Below are positions 6,604 through 15,051 of a stretch of 21,603 nt of DNA, one piece after another; positions within the stretch are counted from its first letter, which is position 1, and each line of letters starts with the position of its first letter. A model generated the notes under the pieces. That model was not told the origin of the DNA. It saw nothing but the letters and a program-made list of their open reading frames with translations, and searched no databases. The position numbers and the translations under genes were made by a program. The stretch covers positions 1-21,603 of the forward strand of contig CAIRSV010000041.1 in the NCBI GenBank assembly GCA_903881265.1, written 5' to 3'. The DNA is from an uncultured Bacteroidota bacterium. GTDB taxonomy: Bacteria > Bacteroidota > Bacteroidia > Chitinophagales > Chitinophagaceae.

Positions 6604-8109
6604 TTAGAGTTTTTTGCGTAATCTAGCAACAGGAATGTTCAGTTGCTCACGATATTTAGCGATGGTTCGACGTGCAATATTGTATCCTTTTTCATTCATA
6701 ATTTCTGTCAGCTTATCATCCGATAAGGGGTGCTTTTTATCTTCAGCTTGTATCACCTCGTTGAGGATCATCTTGACTTCACGTGTTGATACTTCGGCGC
6801 CACTATCGGTCGATAAGGACTCAGAGAAAAAATATTTGAGTTTGATTGTGCCGAATTCTGTTTGCACATACTTGCTATTAACGACTCTTGAAATCGTTGA
6901 GATATCAAGACCTGTTCTGTCTGAAATATCTTTTAATATCATGGGTCTTAGATTTGCCTCATCACCTGTTAAAAAATAATCTTTTTGCAGATGCATGATA
7001 CTACTCATTGTTTGCAGCAGGGTTTCTTGACGTTGTTTCACCGCATCGATGAACCATTTTGCGGAATCAATTTTTTGCTTGATAAAAAGCACTGTTTCTT
7101 TTTGGCGACTATTCTTCTTGTCACCACGATCAAAATCCTTGAGCATTTCTCTGAAACTGCTTGATACTCTGAGTTCGGGTGCATTGCGCTGATTGAGCTG
7201 CAACTCAAGTTCGCCGTTCAGTTGAATAATATAAAAGTCAGGAATGATATACGAATTATTCTTATCGCCAGCACTGAATATAGCGCCAGGCTTCGGATTT
7301 AATTTGATGATTACCTGAATGATGTCCCTTAGTTGTTGGTCAGTGAGCCCTAACCCGCGTATGATTTTGTCGTAATGTTTCTTTGAAAATTCGTCAAAAT
7401 ATTTTTCCAATATTTTTATAGCAAATTGAATGTTGTCAGTCTTGCTTTTCCTTTTCAGTTGCAAAAGGAGGCATTCTCTTAAATCAGCGGCAGCGATACC
7501 TGCAGGTTCAAAATCCTTGATGAATGTTAGCAGTTCATGTAGTTCTTTTTCGGAGCTGTTGATGTTCTGCCTGAATGAAAGGTCATCGATAATGGATGGA
7601 ATATCACGTCGCAAATAACCATCGTCATCGATACTGCCAATGATAAACTTCGCTATTTGTTGTTTTCGTTCCTCTAGATAAAGTAAATGAACCTGTGCGA
7701 GCAAATGCTCATACAGTGAGGTTTCGGATCTAACCTGACGATGAGAAAATTGGTCATCATCATCTCGGCTGTAATTGTCTTGCTGAAAATTATAATCGGC
7801 ATCGTCATCATCACTATCTTTCACATATTCTGAAATGTCAATTTTTTCAAACTCATCTGTTGCCTCTTCGCTTAAATAATCGTCATCATCATCCGAATTG
7901 AGTTCTTCTCTAAGTTCCTCGTTTGTTTTTTCATCAAGCGTTTTTTCCTCTAGGTCATCTGTTGCCATTTCAAGGGCAGGATTTTCTTCCACCTCTTCTA
8001 AAATACGTTCATCCAAATAGGCTGTTGGTACCTGCAACAACTTCATCAACTGAATTTGCTGAGGCGACAGTTTTTGTAATAAACGCTGTTGTTGTGAAAG
8101 ATGTTGCAT
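6604..8109 (-). CDS. rpoN: RNA polymerase sigma-54 factor
   Basis: The 501-residue protein has the full sigma-54 layout. Region I is a Gln/Leu-rich activator-responsive segment (residues 4-48, with LSPQQIQLMKLLQVP). Region II is highly acidic (about 50-125, including runs D73-77 and D116-119). The core-binding region follows (about 130-300), then a helix-turn-helix region, and the RpoN box IARRTIAKYREQL near residues 478-490 that contacts the -24 element. It directs transcription that depends on AAA+ enhancer-binding activators, none of which is encoded here. It is preceded by its own TAnnTTTG box, suggesting transcription by the housekeeping sigma factor. The NFU-like gene lies 100 bases upstream on the same strand, and the DUF420 gene converges on it 42 bases away without a visible terminator. 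Confidence 0.96.
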   Translation of the reverse strand: MQHLSQQQRLLQKLSPQQIQLMKLLQVPTAYLDERILEEVEENPALEMATDDLEEKTLDEKTNEELREELNSDDDDDYLSEEATDEFEKIDISEYVKDSDDDDADYNFQQDNYSRDDDDQFSHRQVRSETSLYEHLLAQVHLLYLEERKQQIAKFIIGSIDDDGYLRRDIPSIIDDLSFRQNINSSEKELHELLTFIKDFEPAGIAAADLRECLLLQLKRKSKTDNIQFAIKILEKYFDEFSKKHYDKIIRGLGLTDQQLRDIIQVIIKLNPKPGAIFSAGDKNNSYIIPDFYIIQLNGELELQLNQRNAPELRVSSSFREMLKDFDRGDKKNSRQKETVLFIKQKIDSAKWFIDAVKQRQETLLQTMSSIMHLQKDYFLTGDEANLRPMILKDISDRTGLDISTISRVVNSKYVQTEFGTIKLKYFFSESLSTDSGAEVSTREVKMILNEVIQAEDKKHPLSDDKLTEIMNEKGYNIARRTIAKYREQLNIPVARLRKKL

Positions 8110-8125
8110 GCAAGACGATTGGACA

Positions 8126-8133
8126 CAAATTTA
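8126..8133 (-). promoter_or_regulatory. Putative -7 promoter element for rpoN
   Basis: The minus strand reads TAAATTTG, an exact TAnnTTTG match, 16 bases before the rpoN ATG. It lies in the 100-base gap after the NFU-like gene. Confidence 0.5.
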
Positions 8134-8209
8134 AATGTTGCCCCTGAGAAAAAACTAGTTAATTCCTTTCAATATGCTGTATATTTTACTTCAGCCGATG
8201 AGATCAAAT

Positions 8210-8806
8210 TTAGTTAGCTTCGGCAACCACTTCTTTGACTTCTGGTATCATACGTTTCATCATACCTTCGATGCCTGATTTTAGCGTGATCATCGATGAA
8301 GGGCAACCGCTGCACGAACCTTGTAGAGAAAGCGCCACTGTGCCGTTGCTATAACTTTTAAATGAAATTGCACCACCGTCCATTTCAACAGCAGGCTTCA
8401 CATAATTTTCTAATAATTCTTTGATACGTTTCACCACATCGGTATCATCGGCATGCGCGGCGCCAGTATCATCCGCTTTCACCAATTCATCTTCATTGAT
8501 GATGGCCTTGCCTTCTTCGAGATATTCCTTGAGAAACTCACGCATACTTGGAATCACATCATTCCAATCGGTTTCTGTTGTTTTGGTTAAGGTGATAAAA
8601 TTGCTCGCGATAAAAACACCCTTGATGAAAGGGAAGCCGAAAAGTTGTTTAGCCAAGGGTGATGGCGATGACGATTCTTCTGATTGGAAATCAATGCTCT
8701 TACTAGGATAGAGAAGTTTGTTTGCGACAAACTTCATGGTTTCAGGATTTGGCGTCATTTCTGTGTAGATGCTTACAATCGGATTCCCTGTCTTTAACAT
8801 GGCCAT
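8210..8806 (-). CDS. NFU1-like Fe-S cluster carrier
   Basis: The 198-residue protein has the two-domain plan of mitochondrial NFU1. An Nfu N-terminal domain (about 10-95) contains IYTEMTPNPETMKFVANK and, near residues 51-66, LAKQLFGFPFIKGVFI. A C-terminal NifU-like domain (about 122-198) carries the cluster-ligating GSCSGCPSS motif with C165 and C168. Such proteins assemble a [4Fe-4S] cluster across a dimer and hand it to target apoproteins in the cytoplasm. Starts are available at ATG 8806 and ATG 8800. A TTG at 8821 extends the frame but lies within the putative promoter box, so it is rejected. It is divergent from the large PKD protein gene and upstream of rpoN. Confidence 0.92.
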   Translation of the reverse strand: MAMLKTGNPIVSIYTEMTPNPETMKFVANKLLYPSKSIDFQSEESSSPSPLAKQLFGFPFIKGVFIASNFITLTKTTETDWNDVIPSMREFLKEYLEEGKAIINEDELVKADDTGAAHADDTDVVKRIKELLENYVKPAVEMDGGAISFKSYSNGTVALSLQGSCSGCPSSMITLKSGIEGMMKRMIPEVKEVVAEAN

Positions 8807-8818
8807 TTTATTTTTCAG

Positions 8819-8826
8819 CAAAAATA
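8819..8826 (-). promoter_or_regulatory. Putative -7 promoter element for the NFU-like gene
   Basis: The minus strand reads TATTTTTG, an exact TAnnTTTG match, 12 bases before ATG 8806. It also argues against the upstream TTG start at 8821, which it overlaps. Confidence 0.45.
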
Positions 8827-8936
8827 GGGAACTTTTGTATTGAATTTGTCATTTCTAACGGCGGTCGTAATCTTTTCGTCTTGGGATTATGGAAATATAA
8901 AATTAATTTAACTAAATTTACTCATAAATAATTGCT

Positions 8937-11900
8937 TTGAAACATATACTAACCCTCCTTACTGGCTTGATGTTGCTATTGCCTTGGAAGGATCTTTACA
9001 GCCAGCACACGCAATCATATTCATCGATTGAGTATATAGAAAATAAGGGACAATGGGATGCCCCTTTTCTTTTCAAAGGCATGACATCGCGCGGTGATAT
9101 TTATTTGCAAAAGAATGGTTTTAGAATATTGCTGTCTGATGATCAAAATCACGATAAGGTTCACGGCGTTCGTCACGGATGGCTTAATGGTCCACAAACC
9201 TTGAAATACCATGCGTTTGATATCTTGTTTAAGAATTCAAATACCGACGTGACGGTGAGTACCGAAAAACCACAAAAACAGTATTACAATTATTTTTATG
9301 GCAATGATTCTAAAAAGTGGAAAAGCGAGATTCATCCTGTCATGGCGGTCAATTATCAGAATATCTATCAAGACATCGATGCGCATATCTATTCAGAGGA
9401 AGGTAATATCAAGTATGACCTGATCGTTCATCCGGGTGCAAAGGTTGATAAAATCAAGCTGAATTATGCAGGGATTGAAAAGATGAAACTCGATGAAGGG
9501 AAATTAGTGCTAACGACTTCATTAGGTGAAATCAAGGAATCTATACCATACAGCTACCAAAACATCAATGGCGAACGAAAAGAAGTGAAATGCAAATTTG
9601 TATTGCACGACAATGAGGTTTCATTTGATGTCGTCAAGGGCTATAATGCTGATTATGATTTGTACATAGACCCGACCTTGGTTTTCTGCACCTTTACGGG
9701 TTCAACTGCCGATAACTGGGGCTTTACTGCGACCAATGATACCTTAGGCAATTTTTATGCTGGCGGCATTGTGTCTGGTCTTGGTTATCCGGTAACGCCA
9801 GGCGCCTTTCAAATCACGTATGGCGGGGGCACTACCACCTCAGGTAGTCAGTTTGCCTGCGATGTAGCCATTAGTAAATTTAATACAGTTGGCAATACGC
9901 TCTTGTTTGCAACCTATTTGGGTGGTAACGACAATGAGCAGCCTCAGAGTATCATCGTCGATAATCTTCAAAATCTTTGTATTGCGGGTAGAACCTATTC
10001 TGCTGATTTTCCAACCACTGCGGGTTGTTATGACCCTAGCTATAACGGAGGTGGTGATTTGTTTGTGACAAAGATGAATAGCGCTGGCACTGCGTTGATT
10101 GGTTCTACCTATGTGGGTGGAACGGCCGAAGATGCTGCGAATGAAACTGCCCTTGAATTTGTCGGGGGTGTGCTTAAGCACAATTATGGTGATGATGCAC
10201 GAAGCGAAATTATCGTTGACGCAAACAATAATGTCTATATTACGGCATGTTCTAAATCATCTGATTTTCCAACCGTCAATGCATTTCAAAATACCTTGGC
10301 GGGCTTGCAAGATGCGGTGATAGTAGAATTGAATAACAACTGTTCATCTTTGTTGTGGAGTACCTATGCCGGTGGCAATGATAATGATGCTGGGTATGTA
10401 CTTTGTATCAATAAGACAAATCCGAATGAATTGTTTGTAGGAGGTGGTACGTTAAGTGCTAACTTTCCCTCAACGGCAGGTGTTTTGCATCAGACATTTC
10501 AAGGGGCTCCGGCGGATGGATTTGTGATGAAATTCAACACGGTAACAAAAACTCTTTTAGCGTCTACCTTCATTGGTACCAATGGGTACGATCAGGTGTA
10601 TGGCGTGCAGACGGATGACAGCAACAATTTGTATATTATGGGACAAACCTTGGGCGCTTACCCCACAACAGCAGGGGTATACAGCAATCCGGGGTCTAGT
10701 CAATTTATTACCAAATTGAATAATAACTTAAGCGCCATCTTAGTATCAACCGTTTTTGGAACCGGCACGACATCCATGACCAATATTTCACCGAATGCCT
10801 TCCTCGTCGATAAATGTCAAAATGTGTATGTATCAGGTTGGGGCGGTGCTATCGGAGGACCATTTACTAGTTCCACTACCGGTATGCCTACGATGAATCC
10901 TTTACAGGCAACCACAGACGGCAGCGATTTTTATTTTATCGTCTTTAATAAAAATTTACTTTCATTATTGTACGCGAGTTTCTTCGGACAAAATGGTGGA
11001 ATAAGCGAACATGTCGATGGCGGCACGAGTCGTTTTGATCAGAATGGTGTTATCTATCAGGCTATTTGTGCAGCCTGCGGAGCGAGTACTTTTTTCCCAA
11101 CAACCGCAGGGTCCTATAGTCCTACTAATCCAAGTCCAAATTGCAATCTAGCGGCGTTGAAAATTTCATTTGATCTTCAGAATCCTGATGCAGATGCTTC
11201 AGCTGCTGGTAACACGATAGGTTGTGTGCCGTTTGTAGTACAGTTTCTAAACAACAGCACGAGTGCTGTCAACTACACTTGGAACTTTGGTGATGGATCA
11301 CCTACTAGCTCTGCCACTTCGCCTGCGCACACTTATACTGCTGCAGGTGTGTACATAGTGAAATTATTTGCATCAAATCCAAACGGATGTACATTTAGTA
11401 TTGACAGCACCACGCTTATTATCACGGTAAAAAACGATTCTATCAACGCCGATTTTACTATCACGAAGGTTGATTCGTGTGGACCATTCACAGCCAACTT
11501 CACCAACCTGAGTACCAATACCGGTTCAGGACTGACAACAAGTTATCAATGGGATTTTGGAGATGGTAGTGCAGTATTTAACGGCACCACGCCACCATTA
11601 CATAGTTTCCCGGCAGCCACTGCATACACGATAACATTGACTATGACGGATACGAATGCGTGTAATAGTCCGTCTGTTATTCAAAAAGTAGTTGATTTTA
11701 ATACAAGCATAGTGACCGCGGCTTTCAATATGCCAGATAGTATCTGTATGCCGGCCTTGGTTAATTTTACGAATCAATCGACCAATGCCACATCGTGGAG
11801 TTGGGCCTTTGGTGATGGTAATGTGTCGAATAGTTCTAACCCGACCAATATCTACGCTACTATAGGCACATATACCGTGACCTTGATTGCTGCAAACCCC

Positions 11901-12467
11901 GCTGCATGTAACAAGACATCAACGACAACAAAAGTCATCACGATACTTCCTTCACCGGTTGCCGATTTTAATTGGGCGCCTAATCCGCCCACACCGAATA
12001 CACCGAATACATTTACCAACTTGTCTACCGGTGCCACGAATTACTTGTGGGACTTTGGCGATGGCACCACATCGACGTTGAAAGACGATATTCATATCTA
12101 TCAGAAAGATGGAACGTATACAGTATGCCTCACCGTACGAAATGACTATGGTTGTATCGATACTGCTTGCAAGCAAGTAAGAGGGATGGTGATTCCATTG
12201 GTGGATGTACCAAGTGGCTTCTCGCCGAATGGCGATGGTGTCAATGATATGGTATATGTAAAAGGCTATGGTATTCAAAAGATGACCTTTAGAATTTATA
12301 ACCGTTGGGGTGAAAAAGTATTTGAATCAACTGAACAATCAAAAGGTTGGGATGGCCGTTACAAAGGCGAAATACAGGAGATGGAAGTATACGGATATAC
12401 CTTGAAAGTAGAATTTTTTGACGGAACCAAAGACGCGAGAAGCGGAAATATCACCTTGTTAAAATAA
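8937..12467 (+). CDS. Large secreted SBBP/PKD protein with type-B T9SS C-terminal domain
   Basis: The 1176-residue protein begins with a signal peptide (1-22, ending LYSQ). An N-terminal domain opens with IEYIENKGQWDAPFLF, as in Bacteroidota DUF7948 proteins (about 30-245). Next is a long beta-propeller-like region of SBBP-type repeats (about 250-740), with recurring units such as FATYLGGNDNEQPQSI, STYVGGTAEDAA and STYAGGNDNDAGY, each followed by a DFPTTAG-like loop. Four PKD domains follow, with their WxFGDG cores near residues 782, 872, 956 and 1038. The C-terminal gliding-associated sorting domain (about 1090-1176) starts PSGFSPNGDGVND and contains FRIYNRWGEKVFES. Such proteins cross the outer membrane through the type IX secretion system and stay at or leave the surface, often as adhesins. 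The start is TTG: an in-frame stop lies at 8925 with no ATG between, and the next ATG would destroy the signal peptide. It is followed after three bases by a PorP/SprF gene. Confidence 0.92.
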   Translation: MKHILTLLTGLMLLLPWKDLYSQHTQSYSSIEYIENKGQWDAPFLFKGMTSRGDIYLQKNGFRILLSDDQNHDKVHGVRHGWLNGPQTLKYHAFDILFKNSNTDVTVSTEKPQKQYYNYFYGNDSKKWKSEIHPVMAVNYQNIYQDIDAHIYSEEGNIKYDLIVHPGAKVDKIKLNYAGIEKMKLDEGKLVLTTSLGEIKESIPYSYQNINGERKEVKCKFVLHDNEVSFDVVKGYNADYDLYIDPTLVFCTFTGSTADNWGFTATNDTLGNFYAGGIVSGLGYPVTPGAFQITYGGGTTTSGSQFACDVAISKFNTVGNTLLFATYLGGNDNEQPQSIIVDNLQNLCIAGRTYSADFPTTAGCYDPSYNGGGDLFVTKMNSAGTALIGSTYVGGTAEDAANETALEFVGGVLKHNYGDDARSEIIVDANNNVYITACSKSSDFPTVNAFQNTLAGLQDAVIVELNNNCSSLLWSTYAGGNDNDAGYVLCINKTNPNELFVGGGTLSANFPSTAGVLHQTFQGAPADGFVMKFNTVTKTLLASTFIGTNGYDQVYGVQTDDSNNLYIMGQTLGAYPTTAGVYSNPGSSQFITKLNNNLSAILVSTVFGTGTTSMTNISPNAFLVDKCQNVYVSGWGGAIGGPFTSSTTGMPTMNPLQATTDGSDFYFIVFNKNLLSLLYASFFGQNGGISEHVDGGTSRFDQNGVIYQAICAACGASTFFPTTAGSYSPTNPSPNCNLAALKISFDLQNPDADASAAGNTIGCVPFVVQFLNNSTSAVNYTWNFGDGSPTSSATSPAHTYTAAGVYIVKLFASNPNGCTFSIDSTTLIITVKNDSINADFTITKVDSCGPFTANFTNLSTNTGSGLTTSYQWDFGDGSAVFNGTTPPLHSFPAATAYTITLTMTDTNACNSPSVIQKVVDFNTSIVTAAFNMPDSICMPALVNFTNQSTNATSWSWAFGDGNVSNSSNPTNIYATIGTYTVTLIAANPAACNKTSTTTKVITILPSPVADFNWAPNPPTPNTPNTFTNLSTGATNYLWDFGDGTTSTLKDDIHIYQKDGTYTVCLTVRNDYGCIDTACKQVRGMVIPLVDVPSGFSPNGDGVNDMVYVKGYGIQKMTFRIYNRWGEKVFESTEQSKGWDGRYKGEIQEMEVYGYTLKVEFFDGTKDARSGNITLLK

Positions 12468-12470
12468 AAA

Positions 12471-13493
12471 ATGAAGACTATGAACAAACTTTTCCTTTCT
12501 ATTATGCTCATTGCCGCCAGTTTTATTTCATTTTCCCAAGGCTTGCATTTTTCGCAATACAATAATTCCCCGATGTTATTAAATCCTGCCAATACCGGTT
12601 TGTTGCAAGACAACGACTGGCGTACAGGTCTTAATTATCGCACCCAATGGGCCACAGTGCCTGTGCCTTATAATACATTCAGTGCCTTTGCTGATTTCGG
12701 TTTGATGCGCAATCAATGGGAAACTAGTTGGTTGGGAGCCGGTGTGGCCGTATGGCGTGATGTAGCGGGTAATGGTAGTTTGGCGCTCACAAAAGTGCAG
12801 ACCAATCTAGCTTTTCACTTGCTGACCAATGACAACTCAAGTATATCAGCCGGATTAGGAGCTGGATACAATCAACGGAGTGTCGATTTTAACAAGCTTA
12901 CGTATGATGTGCAATGGGATGAATTCTCATTCAATAAAAGCCTGTCGAATAATGAGACCAATGCTACTCAAAAATCTACGTTTATGGATTTAAGTGCGGG
13001 TATAAATTTTGCATATTACAATAACGATAATTTTTATATGAAGATGAGTGTAGGGGCAAAGAATCTAAATCAACCTACTGAATCATTTTACGGATCTGCC
13101 AACAAATTAGGGTTACGACCTTTGTTGAATTTGGATATCACGTATAAGGCTAGCGACAACTTCATGATCAATCCGTCTATTTATTATACAAGGCAAAAGA
13201 AAGCGAGTGAACTAGTGGGCGGCGCGATGTTCAATATTAATGTGGGTGAAAACAGCGTAGCAGGTAATAACGAATTTCTTGTAGGTGCGTATTATCGAAA
13301 TAATGATGCGTTGATTTTTGCAGCAGGCTATCAATTTCGTCATCATCGATTTACCTTCAGTTATGATCATACGGTATCCGATATGAGTGAAGGCAACAAA
13401 GGCATAGGTGCGTTTGAACTTTCTCTGATTTTGCAGGGCAATTATAAAGCCGGTAATGAGATTACGAATACCTACGGATGTCCTAGGTTCTAA
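12471..13493 (+). CDS. PorP/SprF-family outer-membrane protein, type IX secretion
   Basis: The 340-residue protein has a signal peptide (about 1-22, ending ISFSQ) and a predicted beta-barrel. The family signature LHFSQYNNSPMLLNPANTG lies at about 25-43, followed by alternating aromatic strands and glycine/asparagine turns such as SAGLGAGYNQRSVDF and FSYDHTVSD. PorP/SprF proteins work with type IX secretion. SprF of Flavobacterium johnsoniae is needed for secretion of its neighbour SprB, a type-B cargo. Here the gene starts three bases after the stop of a type-B cargo gene, so the pair is likely one transcript and a cognate cargo/anchor unit. A second in-frame ATG at 12480 is an equally possible start. 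Confidence 0.92.
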   Translation: MKTMNKLFLSIMLIAASFISFSQGLHFSQYNNSPMLLNPANTGLLQDNDWRTGLNYRTQWATVPVPYNTFSAFADFGLMRNQWETSWLGAGVAVWRDVAGNGSLALTKVQTNLAFHLLTNDNSSISAGLGAGYNQRSVDFNKLTYDVQWDEFSFNKSLSNNETNATQKSTFMDLSAGINFAYYNNDNFYMKMSVGAKNLNQPTESFYGSANKLGLRPLLNLDITYKASDNFMINPSIYYTRQKKASELVGGAMFNINVGENSVAGNNEFLVGAYYRNNDALIFAAGYQFRHHRFTFSYDHTVSDMSEGNKGIGAFELSLILQGNYKAGNEITNTYGCPRF

Positions 13494-13642
13494 TCTTGCT
13501 TCGCATACATTCTGTAACATGCTGTAGTGAATTTGGATGGCTTTGTATGCACGCAGTCTCATTTCAAATAGCGTGTTCAAGTGCATAGTTCGAATTGTTT
13601 ATGGAACCTACTATAACATCGACCATCGAATTGTAATTTTCC

Positions 13643-13650
13643 TATATTTG
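13643..13650 (+). promoter_or_regulatory. Putative -7 promoter element for gldC
   Basis: TATATTTG matches TAnnTTTG exactly, 19 bases before ATG 13670. It is at the end of the 176-base gap after the PorP gene, indicating that gldC starts a new transcription unit. No good -33 element is seen. Confidence 0.5.
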
Positions 13651-13669
13651 CACTCCTAATAAAAATACA

Positions 13670-14017
13670 ATGAGTCATACCTCTACGATACATCTGGATG
13701 TGCAACTAGATGAAAATAAAGTGCCCGAAAAAATATTCTGGCAGGCAGCCGAAGGCGGTGTGTCAAAACCTACTGAAGCCAAGGCCTTCATGCTAAGCAT
13801 TTGGGATCTTAACGAAAATGCGGCACTGCGCATTGACCTATGGACCAAAAAAATGATGGTCGATGAAATGGACGATTTCTTTTTTCAGACGATGATGACG
13901 ATGGCCGATACCTATGAGCGCGCTACGCAACACAAAGAATTAGCTGAGGAGATGCGCAGCTTTTCGAAATCGATGAAAAAGAAAATGGAAGAGGAAATGA
14001 AAAAGAATCAATTGTAA
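13670..14017 (+). CDS. gldC: Gliding motility protein GldC
   Basis: The 115-residue soluble protein matches the GldC pattern. It has an N-terminal STIHLDVQLDENKVPEKIFW (5-24), a central KAFMLSIWDLNENAALRIDL and LWTKKMMVDEMDDFF region (39-70), and a charged C-terminal helix of Glu/Lys/Met ending KKKMEEEMKKNQL. GldC was defined in Flavobacterium johnsoniae, where it lies next to gldB and contributes to gliding. It is widespread in Bacteroidota, including non-gliding species, and its biochemical role is not settled. It has no signal peptide. No gldB homologue is adjacent here; instead a yqeY-like gene follows after 24 bases and a cvpA-like gene after that. Confidence 0.9.
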   Translation: MSHTSTIHLDVQLDENKVPEKIFWQAAEGGVSKPTEAKAFMLSIWDLNENAALRIDLWTKKMMVDEMDDFFFQTMMTMADTYERATQHKELAEEMRSFSKSMKKKMEEEMKKNQL

Positions 14018-14041
14018 TTCATCACACTAAAATATATTACC

Positions 14042-14491
14042 ATGTCATTAGAAATAACAATCAATGCTGATATTAAAACAGCGATGCTAGCTAAAAATGA
14101 AGCAGCGCTGCGCGGATTACGTGCTGTCAAATCGGCCATCTTGCTCGCTAAAACTGCGGATGGTAAAACGGGCGATTTGACAGAAGAAGATGAAATGAAA
14201 ATTCTTCAAAAGTTGGTGAAGCAACGGAAAGATTCGTTGGACGTATTCGTAGCTCAACATCGTGAAGACTTAGCACAAAAAGAGCGGGATGAACTAGAGG
14301 TGATTGAAAAATTCATGCCGAAGCAAATGGACGAAAACGAATTACGCGAAGCCCTCAACGGTATCATAGCCGCTGTAGGTGCTGCCGGTGCGGGTGATAT
14401 GGGCAAGGTGATGGGAGCTGCCACCAAGCAATTGGCAGGTAAGGCAGATGGTAAGATGATTTCTGCTATGGTAAAGGCATTACTCGCTTAA
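14042..14491 (+). CDS. GatB/YqeY-domain protein
   Basis: The 149-residue cytoplasmic protein matches the YqeY family along its full length. An N-terminal helical part has INADIKTAMLAKNEAALRGL and RAVKSAILLAKTA, and a middle LTEEDEMKILQKLVKQRKDS motif follows (about 46-65). The C-terminal part has EVIEKFMPKQMDENELREAL and a glycine/alanine-rich MGKVMGAATKQLAGKADGK segment (120-138). The same fold forms the tail of GatB, the tRNA-dependent amidotransferase subunit, where it contacts tRNA. The role of the free-standing protein is unknown. It probably shares a transcript with gldC and with the cvpA-like gene, whose start is six bases past its stop. Confidence 0.93.
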   Translation: MSLEITINADIKTAMLAKNEAALRGLRAVKSAILLAKTADGKTGDLTEEDEMKILQKLVKQRKDSLDVFVAQHREDLAQKERDELEVIEKFMPKQMDENELREALNGIIAAVGAAGAGDMGKVMGAATKQLAGKADGKMISAMVKALLA

Positions 14492-14497
14492 TTCGTT

Positions 14498-15025
14498 ATG
14501 ATACTCGATTGCATCTTATTGGTACTGATGATACTGGCCTTTGTTCGAGGTTGGAAAAAAGGATTGCTTTGGGCGATTTGTTCGTTCATAGCCGTATTCA
14601 TGGGTATCGTAATTGCCTTAAAATTATCAAGTGAGCTGTCGGAATATTTGTTTGTGCAACAGATTCTGACTAGTAAATACACGATGATCATTTCTTTTGT
14701 GATCTTGTTTTTAGGAAGCATTTTTTTATTTCGAATGCTCATTAAATTGATTGAGGGCATACTCGATAAACTCCTTCTCGGTTGGATCAATAAACTGATG
14801 GGCGCTATTCTCTATTCGTTTTTTGTGGTGTTTATCGTCAGTACGTTTTGTTGGTTGATCAATCAGATGCAATTGCTGAAACCATCCATGAAAGCTGAAT
14901 CAAAATCATACAAGTATATCGAACCGGTATCACCTAAGACCATTGATCTTATTTCAACATACACACCATTTTGTAAGGATATGATTAAGAAGATTGAGTC
15001 GCATTTGGGTGAGATTTCAAAATAA
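14498..15025 (+). CDS. CvpA-family inner-membrane protein
   Basis: The 175-residue protein has four hydrophobic segments, at about residues 3-17, 22-44, 61-82 and 97-122. The conserved N-terminal FVRGWKKGLLWAICSF loop (15-30) is typical of CvpA/colicin V production proteins, and the C-terminal 50 residues are soluble. In E. coli CvpA affects colicin V export and purine-linked transcription, and in other bacteria it affects envelope stress resistance; its mechanism is unknown. The start lies six bases after the yqeY-like stop, so it is the last gene of the gldC unit. It converges on kdsD, with only 26 bases between stops. A run of eight T residues at its end is not preceded by a clear hairpin. 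Confidence 0.88.
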   Translation: MILDCILLVLMILAFVRGWKKGLLWAICSFIAVFMGIVIALKLSSELSEYLFVQQILTSKYTMIISFVILFLGSIFLFRMLIKLIEGILDKLLLGWINKLMGAILYSFFVVFIVSTFCWLINQMQLLKPSMKAESKSYKYIEPVSPKTIDLISTYTPFCKDMIKKIESHLGEISK

Positions 15026-15051
15026 TTTTTTTTATTGATTACACGTCCTTA

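Noticed and set aside
6614..6979. Open frame of 121 codons opposite the rpoN C-terminal region
   Set aside because: The minus-strand RpoN box and helix-turn-helix are unmistakable; the opposite frame has no recognisable features.
8205..8212. A further minus-strand TAAATTTG at the end of the NFU-like gene
   Set aside because: It overlaps the stop codon and lies about 95 bases before rpoN, which has a closer box; isolated octamers are expected by chance in AT-rich DNA.
13503..13550. Seven-base inverted repeat GCATACA/TGTATGC after the PorP gene
   Set aside because: The loop is 34 bases long and there is no T-run, so neither a terminator nor an operator can be supported.
13588..13596. GTTCGAATT resembling a tRNA T-loop
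   Set aside because: No matching acceptor, D or anticodon stems surround it, so it is not a tRNA.
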